64,000 nucleotides of DNA. Origin: Xylanibacter ruminicola Ga6B6. Its GTDB lineage: Bacteria; Bacteroidota; Bacteroidia; Bacteroidales; Bacteroidaceae. The position numbers and the translations under genes are program-made. Location: the NCBI RefSeq assembly GCF_000687715.1, contig NZ_JHXD01000002.1:1-64000 (forward strand), written 5' to 3'. This document shows positions 58,694 through 64,000 of this stretch, one piece after another (position 1 is the first letter of the stretch; the number at the start of each line of letters is the position of its first letter). A model generated the notes under the pieces. That model was given only the letters and a program-made list of their open reading frames with translations. It was not told where the DNA came from and did no database searches.

Positions 58694-59896
58694 ATGTCAG
58701 AAAATTGTATTACTACCAGTGAGGCAAATAACGCTTCACAGGAGGCAACGCTCGCCATCGAGCTGTTCCTCAACGAGAATTACGTGTTCCGCCGAAACAC
58801 CCTAAACGGCAAGGTGGAATATGCTGTGCTGCCTAAAGCAGATGTGTTCCGACCTCTAACCAAGGAGGCCCTGAACAGTATCGTGATTCGTGCCAAGCGC
58901 GAACAGATACTGGAAAAGGGAAGTCCTAAGACAGAGATAACGGAATATGTGGAATCTGAGGAGGTGCCTGAGTATAATCCTGCGCAGGCATTCCTGACTA
59001 CTCTACCCAAATGGGATGGACAGAACCATATCGCCAGGATTTTTGGTCGCATACCTGGCATCAGTTCTGAGCAGCTAAACTATCTCACCATCTGGCTCCG
59101 TTCTGCCGTGGCTCATTGGTTGCAGATGGATATGCTGCATGGCAACGAGTGTGTACCTACGTTTATAGGCGCTCAGGGTTGTGGTAAGACCACCTTTGTG
59201 CGTCGACTGCTGCCCCTTGAACTACGTGAGTATTATCTCGACCACCTGAACCTGAGCAATAAGTTCGATAAGGAGATGGCGCTTACCAACAATCTCATTG
59301 TGAATCTGGACGAGCTCGAGGCCATTGGCGTTAAACAGCAGTCGAAGCTTAAGCAGACGCTGTCGGTAAGTAAAGTGAATGGTCGTCCCATCTTTGGTCG
59401 TACCCAGCAGGATCGCCCTCGATTCGCATCGTTTGTGGCAACCACCAACAATCCTCACCCTCTGACCGACCCTACAGGTAGTCGTCGATACATCTGTATC
59501 CAGATTCCTGACGGGCACCTGATTAATAATGAGGGCGACATCGACTATCTGCAGCTATATGCTCAGGTGGTTTATGAGCTACAGGAGCTAAAGGCTCCCT
59601 ACTGGTTCAGTAACGATGAGGTGGCCCGCATACAGCAGTTGAATCAGGACTTTATGGAACAGAAGGACCTGGGCGAGATGTTTGTGGCATGTTTCCGCCA
59701 TCCTGAAGAAGGTGAGGTACCTAAGGCGATGAATTGCGACCAGATGATAGTTGTGATGCAGAAGAGCTATCCTTCGCTCACCAATACCATCGGCAACAAG
59801 GTTCGACTGGGTAAAACCATCAAGGCGCTGGGTTTTAAGCACAGGGAGCGTGCTCATATCTCGTACTACGATGTGATGCCTATTAAGGTGGCATAG
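58694..59896 (+). CDS. VapE-like P-loop ATPase (primase/helicase-associated)
   Basis: 400 residues. The N-terminal about 130 residues have no clear motif. Then come Walker A GAQGCGKTTF with K165, Walker B NNLIVNLDELEAI, and the sensor-type motif FVATTNNPHPLTDPTGSRRY. The C-terminal part resembles DUF3874 (MIVVMQKSYPSLTNTIGN; KALGFKHRERAHISYY). VapE-type proteins belong to the helicase-superfamily-3-like ATPases found in prophages and islands, often beside primases. Here it stands alone between two about 110-bp inverted repeats, so it may be the only gene of a small mobile or domesticated unit. Confidence 0.85.
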   Translation: MSENCITTSEANNASQEATLAIELFLNENYVFRRNTLNGKVEYAVLPKADVFRPLTKEALNSIVIRAKREQILEKGSPKTEITEYVESEEVPEYNPAQAFLTTLPKWDGQNHIARIFGRIPGISSEQLNYLTIWLRSAVAHWLQMDMLHGNECVPTFIGAQGCGKTTFVRRLLPLELREYYLDHLNLSNKFDKEMALTNNLIVNLDELEAIGVKQQSKLKQTLSVSKVNGRPIFGRTQQDRPRFASFVATTNNPHPLTDPTGSRRYICIQIPDGHLINNEGDIDYLQLYAQVVYELQELKAPYWFSNDEVARIQQLNQDFMEQKDLGEMFVACFRHPEEGEVPKAMNCDQMIVVMQKSYPSLTNTIGNKVRLGKTIKALGFKHRERAHISYYDVMPIKVA

Positions 59897-60013
59897 AGAT
59901 GTAGGGAGAGATGACATGAGAGATTAGGGAGAGATGAGGGAGGGATAAAAACCATCTCTCATCGCCCGAATCACCAGTGTTTATGCGGGTTTTGAGAAAT
60001 TTGTTGAGAGATG
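59897..60013. repeat. Right inverted repeat flanking the VapE-like gene
   Basis: The mirror of 58335-58443. The 42-bp core is 59972-60013, and the inner part begins at the VapE stop codon with AGAGATG/GGGAGAGATG words. CATCTCTCA near 59953 can pair with TGAGAGATG ending at 60013. The DUF6078-like gene starts 36 bp outside this arm. Confidence 0.85.
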
Positions 60014-60048
60014 AGTGATTTTTTATTAATAACTAAAAAGATACGAAT

Positions 60049-60492
60049 ATGGAAGAGAAAGAACTAAAAGCAGAAAATGTTCCTGGGAGCTATGCCCTGT
60101 GTTTTAATGGCGAGTGTGGTAAAAAAGATACGTGCATGCACTATCAGGCCATGCTACTGAAGCGAGGCGAACGTGGTTGTGGCATGGCCATATATCCTAC
60201 AGCCTGGCAGGATGGCGAGTGCTGCTACTATCGTGAGAAGAAACTGGTACGGAAGGCCTGGGGATTCAGTCAGCTGTACAAGAACGTGGACAAGTATCAT
60301 AAGGCCGAGGCGCGCCAGAGTGTAAGCTCATTCTTTGGCCGTGGCAACGGACCATATTATCGTGCCCATCATGGCGAGCTACTGCTCACACCCGAGCAGC
60401 AGGAGGGCATTATGAACATCATTGCCCAGTTTGGTCCCATCGACGATATTAAATTCGATCACTACAAAACCGATTGGGATTTTGATTACTAA
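60049..60492 (+). CDS. DUF6078-like cysteine-rich protein
   Basis: 147 residues, no signal peptide or TM segment. The N-terminal half carries several cysteines (CFNGECGKKDTCMHYQ; RGCGMAIYP; DGECCYYREKK), suggesting a metal site. The rest is helical, with SSFFGRGNGPYYRAHHGELLLTPEQQEGI, and ends FDHYKTDWDFDY. I relate it to the DUF6078 family of Bacteroidetes from memory; its function is unknown. It follows the VapE-like gene and its right inverted repeat and ends at a strong terminator, so the two probably form one unit. Confidence 0.65.
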   Translation: MEEKELKAENVPGSYALCFNGECGKKDTCMHYQAMLLKRGERGCGMAIYPTAWQDGECCYYREKKLVRKAWGFSQLYKNVDKYHKAEARQSVSSFFGRGNGPYYRAHHGELLLTPEQQEGIMNIIAQFGPIDDIKFDHYKTDWDFDY

Positions 60493-60496
60493 GAAA

Positions 60497-60530
60497 AAAG
60501 GCTTGCTCAAGAATTCCCGAGCAAGCCTTT
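60497..60530. terminator. Rho-independent terminator between convergent genes
   Basis: AAAGGCTTGCTC (60497-60508) pairs perfectly with GAGCAAGCCTTT (60519-60530) around a 10-base loop, followed by TGATTTTT. It sits between the DUF6078-like gene and the convergent GH51 gene. The A/T flanks let it work in both directions. Confidence 0.85.
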
Positions 60531-60552
60531 TGATTTTTATGTTTAGCTGATG

Positions 60553-62568
60553 TTACAGCTGGTACTGCAGCATCACCATTGAGTAGGGGGCCAGGTCGAG
60601 GGTGAACTTCTTCTGGGCCTTGAGCTGCTCTTTCTTGGGAGCGATGGGCTGGGCGTCGAAGTTGTTCTCGTCGTTGGGCTGACCTGTGAGGGTGGTCTTG
60701 GTGGCCAGCTTCTTAATGCCAAAGCGGCTCAGGTTGATGTTGGCCTTCTTGGCATCAGCGCTGGCGTTAACAAGCTTAACAAACAGCTGGCGGGTCTTGG
60801 TGTTAAGGATCACACTCTGACCGTAGTGTACACCCTCCATAGGCTGGATGGCATCGGCAGCGTCGCCCTCAAACTTCACACAGTCGCCATAGTAGTAGTT
60901 ACCGCTCGACTGTCCGAACATCTGCTGTACATAGTAGCTGCAGGTAAGGAATGGGCGCTCGTTGTCGTAGTAAATCAGGTCGGGGTTCCACTGGGTACCG
61001 TTCTTGCGGGCAAACAGGGGAGCGTAAGATGTCATAGCTACTACATCGCCGTTGCGCTCTACGTGCAACAGATACAGACCCTCGGCCAGGGCGTCGATCA
61101 GCTTCTTATCCTTAGCGGCATACTCACCCAGATAGACCTTGGTCTTGCGGTCGCGGGGATAGCTGTCGTACTGGCGCTTGTTCAGGAAGTAGGTGTTGGG
61201 CTCGTAGTAGTGCTCGTCGAGGATAGGCATATTGAGCTCTTCGGCCAGCTTCCAACCGTTCTGATAGTCGCCGTTATCGGCATGCGAGCCAGGACCGGCT
61301 GTACCCACAATCACAATCTCGGGATGAGCCTTGGTGACACGCTCGTAGATATACTTGAAGCGCTCGCAGAACTCGGGCGAGATGCGCTCCTCGTTACCAA
61401 TACCAAGGTATTTGAGGTTGAAGGGCTTGGGATGACCTGCCTCGGCACGCATCTTAGCCCACTTGTTGGTGGCGGGATCACCATTGGCCCATTCGATCAG
61501 GTCGATACACTCGTCAACCCACTCGTCCATCTCGCTCATGGGGACTACATCTTGAGCCTGGCCTTTCATGCCCCAACCACCGTTGGCGCCCTGACAGCTG
61601 ACGCCGGCAGGCAGGATGGGCAGAGGCTCCATACCCAGATCCTCGCAGAACTGGAAGTACTCGAAATAGCCCAGACCTACACTCTGGTGATAACCCCAGG
61701 TGTTCTTGAGTTGGCGGCGTGTTTCCTTAGGTCCGATAGTGGTCTTCCAGCGATAGGTGTTCCAGAATCCGTCGCCACCACCGTGAACCACGCATCCACC
61801 AGGGAAGCGCATGAACTTTGGATGCAGGTCGGCCAGGGCCTGAGCCAGGTCTTTACGCAGGCCGTGGCCCTTATATGTATCTTCGGGCATAAGCGATACC
61901 ACATCGATATCCATATCACCCTTGGTAAGTACCAGAATCTGCAGGGCAGCCTGCTTGCAGTCGGCATTAGGTGTGAGCACAGCCTCGAACTTCTTCCAAT
62001 CGCCGTTGCTTACGTCGAAGGTTGTTTCGGCCAGCAGTTTGGGATCCTTTGGTGGCCAGCCCTTTACTGGCTCAATCAGTACCACACGTACCTGCTTGGC
62101 ATCGCCTTTTACGTTGCGCATAAAGGCCGAGAAATCGTACTTCTCGCCAGCCTTAACTGAGATGCCGTCGAAACCGTCGTTCTGAATGCCGAAGCCAGTC
62201 CAACCTGTGTAATCGTAATACTGGTTGGCGCGCTCGCAGTGCAGGCGCATATAGGTGGCATTGTTGGCATGAACGGGGTTGTCCATTCGGGGCTGGATAT
62301 AGCCGGTAGAGTGACCAGGACGGGTGATGCGCCAGGCAGTGCCGGGGCCCCAGCCGTCGCGCTCAACGGGTGAGAACTCGAAGGCGCCGTTCTGAATAAG
62401 CTCGGCATAGAGTCCGCCATCGGCAGAGTTGTTAATGTCTTCAAAGAAGATACCAATGAGCTCGTTGCTGATGGCCTTGCCGCCAGCAGGGGCTTTCACT
62501 GGCTTCTGGGCGTTAAGACCCATGGTGGCTGCTGCAAGGGCAGCACAGAGAATTGAACGTTTGTACAT
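60553..62568 (-). CDS. GH51 alpha-L-arabinofuranosidase with inserted carbohydrate-binding module
   Basis: 671 residues with a signal peptide (about 1-20, ending MGLNAQ). An N-terminal segment (ISNELIGIFFEDINNSADGG) is followed by a CBM_4_9-like module (about 60-230) and the GH51 barrel. The acid/base E393 lies in LGIGNEERIS and the predicted nucleophile E482 in VYLGEYAAKD. A C-terminal beta-sandwich of the alpha-L-AF_C type ends the protein (SVILNTKTRQLFVKLVNAS). It removes arabinofuranose side chains from arabinoxylan or arabinan. It lies 11 bp downstream of the GH127 gene in one operon. The CBM resembles the small protein at 55912. Confidence 0.94.
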   Translation of the reverse strand: MYKRSILCAALAAATMGLNAQKPVKAPAGGKAISNELIGIFFEDINNSADGGLYAELIQNGAFEFSPVERDGWGPGTAWRITRPGHSTGYIQPRMDNPVHANNATYMRLHCERANQYYDYTGWTGFGIQNDGFDGISVKAGEKYDFSAFMRNVKGDAKQVRVVLIEPVKGWPPKDPKLLAETTFDVSNGDWKKFEAVLTPNADCKQAALQILVLTKGDMDIDVVSLMPEDTYKGHGLRKDLAQALADLHPKFMRFPGGCVVHGGGDGFWNTYRWKTTIGPKETRRQLKNTWGYHQSVGLGYFEYFQFCEDLGMEPLPILPAGVSCQGANGGWGMKGQAQDVVPMSEMDEWVDECIDLIEWANGDPATNKWAKMRAEAGHPKPFNLKYLGIGNEERISPEFCERFKYIYERVTKAHPEIVIVGTAGPGSHADNGDYQNGWKLAEELNMPILDEHYYEPNTYFLNKRQYDSYPRDRKTKVYLGEYAAKDKKLIDALAEGLYLLHVERNGDVVAMTSYAPLFARKNGTQWNPDLIYYDNERPFLTCSYYVQQMFGQSSGNYYYGDCVKFEGDAADAIQPMEGVHYGQSVILNTKTRQLFVKLVNASADAKKANINLSRFGIKKLATKTTLTGQPNDENNFDAQPIAPKKEQLKAQKKFTLDLAPYSMVMLQYQL

Positions 62569-62579
62569 AGTTGATAATA

Positions 62580-64000
62580 TTATTGATTGTTACTAATTAG
62601 TCTCACTTCGTAAATCTCGCCAACTTGCTTGTGGGGCTTGGCCACGAATTTGATGCGCACCTGCTTCTTGCCCTTGAGCAACTGGGCGGGGATGGGATAC
62701 TCCTCGAACTTGAACTGTGAGGTGCGATACTTGCCGACGAGGTTAACGGTGGTTACCAGCGCGTCATCTACAAAGATATCGAACTCGGGATTCTTCCAGT
62801 CGCCTACCCCCCAGTATTTCAGGCGCAGACTCAGGTCGGTCTTGCCGCCCGTCTGCATCAGATAGCTGAAATAGTGACCATCGCGGGCATCGCGGAAGAA
62901 CACGTCGTTTGTGTTGCCCACGGTCGATTGGTCAGTCTCCATAAAGTGGTCGCTCTCAGGCTGTTGCTCGCCTGGCTGCACCTTGTCGGTGGTGCGGGCC
63001 TCGAGTGCCTGGCGCTCCTGCTCCTGCTTGGCCAGATTGGCCAGATAGTCCTTGTAGCTATCCTCAGAGAGCGCCAACCAGTACATCATGTAACGGGCAT
63101 CGTGCAGCTCGAAGAAAGGCATCAGCTCGCCCTCAATCTTATTTACCATCTTGGTGCTGAGGTTGAAGTGCAGGGGCTTGCCTGCTATGGGTTGCAGCTG
63201 GTTGGCGATGCTCTCCACATCTTTGTTAACCAGGATAGGGGCCTGGTCGATAGGCAGTTTTTTGCCTGTGGCCAACTGGCCGAATCGGCTGTCGTCGGCT
63301 ATCAGGTGTGCCAAATCCTCTGTGCCTGTCTTCATGGCCAGCATGATAGGACCATGCATCAGGGCGATATACTGTGGCATATTGGGCAGATACTTCACAC
63401 TGTTGTACATGGGGAACTGGATATCTATTACATCGCCCTTCTTCCACTGGCGATTGATGGCTACATAGCTTGATGGACCAGTGACGATGCTCACAGGCTT
63501 GCCATTCACCTTAACGCTGAACTGGCCTGGCTTTACCCAGCCGGGGTAGCGCACCATGATGGGTGTTGGCTGTTTGGTGTTGGATGATTGCGTGATGGTG
63601 ATACGGCTGTTCTCGCTATAAGGGAAACTGGTTTCCTGGCGCAGGGTGATGCCTTTGGCTTTCCAGTTAAGCTCTGAGGCCACAAACAGGTTCACAAACA
63701 GGGCATCGCCGCTGTGAGTGTAGATAAACTGGTTGTACTTGCCATGATTCTCCATGCCTGTGCCCACGCAGCACCACATGGCCTCGTTGGGAGCCGAATA
63801 GTTGCGGTAGTGGCGCGGACGGGCTGAAGTGAAATATACGTAGCCGCCATGCTCAGGGTGCTGGGTTGAGAGTATATGATTGAAGGTAGCCAGCTCGAAG
63901 AAGTCGGCATAGCGGGCTTCGGGGTTGCGACGATGCAGATCCTCGGTGAGCTTCAGCATATTGTTGGTGTTACAGCTCTCAGGACCGTCGATATCCTGCA
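62580..64000 (-). CDS. GH127-type beta-L-arabinofuranosidase (partial, runs off the window)
   Basis: The reading frame is open to the right edge and lacks its start; about 473 residues are present. All four expected zinc ligands of the GH127/GH146 site are visible: E and C in GPESCNTNNMLKL, and the cysteine pair in MWCCVGTGMENH, one of which is the catalytic nucleophile. A C-terminal beta-sandwich follows, then a Gln/Glu-rich linker (about 325-350). Last is a domain ending EVRLISNNQ, like the DUF4986/DUF6805-type ends of such enzymes. It releases beta-L-arabinofuranose, as found in hydroxyproline-rich glycoproteins or complex pectins. First visible gene of the arabinose operon. Confidence 0.9.
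   Translation of the reverse strand, partial: QDIDGPESCNTNNMLKLTEDLHRRNPEARYADFFELATFNHILSTQHPEHGGYVYFTSARPRHYRNYSAPNEAMWCCVGTGMENHGKYNQFIYTHSGDALFVNLFVASELNWKAKGITLRQETSFPYSENSRITITQSSNTKQPTPIMVRYPGWVKPGQFSVKVNGKPVSIVTGPSSYVAINRQWKKGDVIDIQFPMYNSVKYLPNMPQYIALMHGPIMLAMKTGTEDLAHLIADDSRFGQLATGKKLPIDQAPILVNKDVESIANQLQPIAGKPLHFNLSTKMVNKIEGELMPFFELHDARYMMYWLALSEDSYKDYLANLAKQEQERQALEARTTDKVQPGEQQPESDHFMETDQSTVGNTNDVFFRDARDGHYFSYLMQTGGKTDLSLRLKYWGVGDWKNPEFDIFVDDALVTTVNLVGKYRTSQFKFEEYPIPAQLLKGKKQVRIKFVAKPHKQVGEIYEVRLISNNQ

Overview
The window looks like chromosomal DNA of a Bacteroidales bacterium, most likely a gut or rumen Prevotellaceae (Prevotella/Segatella/Xylanibacter group). The signs are promoters of the Bacteroidetes type (TAnnTTTG at -7, little Shine-Dalgarno), TonB-type and OMP_b-brl outer-membrane proteins with carboxypeptidase-regulatory N-termini, GH92/GH3/GH43/GH51/GH127 enzymes, GPH-type sugar symporters and TPR-lipoprotein sensors. 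No rRNA, tRNA or CRISPR array was recognised. All calls come from reading the sequence; no database was searched.

1-660: the right end of an insertion sequence (transposase tail plus a six-copy terminal repeat array), a spaced inverted repeat and two copies of a 22-bp-period palindrome. 666-26355: an orphan FecCD permease, then what I regard as the most interesting part. Seven transcription starts (before 1864, 6770, 13342, 16719, 18768, 21041 and 23986) carry the same promoter cassette: TTCRTCAC and ATCCC half-sites exactly 20 bp apart. In six of the seven the proximal half-site lies a fixed 35 bp from the -7 box. Two LytTR regulators with nearly the same DNA-binding domain but unrelated sensor halves sit inside the set, each divergent from a target. 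The controlled genes encode outer-membrane barrels, a LiaF-like membrane protein, a transglutaminase, flavodoxin-type reductases, GNAT acetyltransferases, alpha/beta hydrolases, zinc-ribbon proteins and a DUF418 membrane protein. This looks like an undescribed envelope-stress or detoxification regulon.

26474-36584: a GH3 beta-glucosidase convergent with a mannosidase operon (GH92, TPR sensor kinase, histidine-phosphatase/GH92 fusion). 36636-45220: a phosphate block with a PiT transporter carrying a PhoU-like tail, a 33-residue membrane protein, an Na/Pi cotransporter with PhoU, divergent promoters bearing mirrored 11-bp-period Pho-box arrays, and a PhoB/PhoR-like pair. Within it lies a second TPR sensor kinase broken by an in-frame stop codon. 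45358-47263: QueC and an M16 peptidase.

47256-53728: two divergent sugar operons (GPH symporter, GH43, ECF sigma; and an SGNH acetylesterase, GPH symporter) around a twin palindromic operator. 53823-58146: a TPR sensor with a SpoIIE/PP2C output, a free-standing carbohydrate-binding-like domain, and a TGS/uridine-kinase fusion. 58147-60492: a VapE-like ATPase flanked by about 110-bp inverted repeats, followed by a DUF6078-like gene. 60553-64000: GH51 and GH127 arabinofuranosidases, the latter running off the window. The carbohydrate genes point to use of arabinoxylan or arabinan and of alpha-mannan, possibly phosphorylated.
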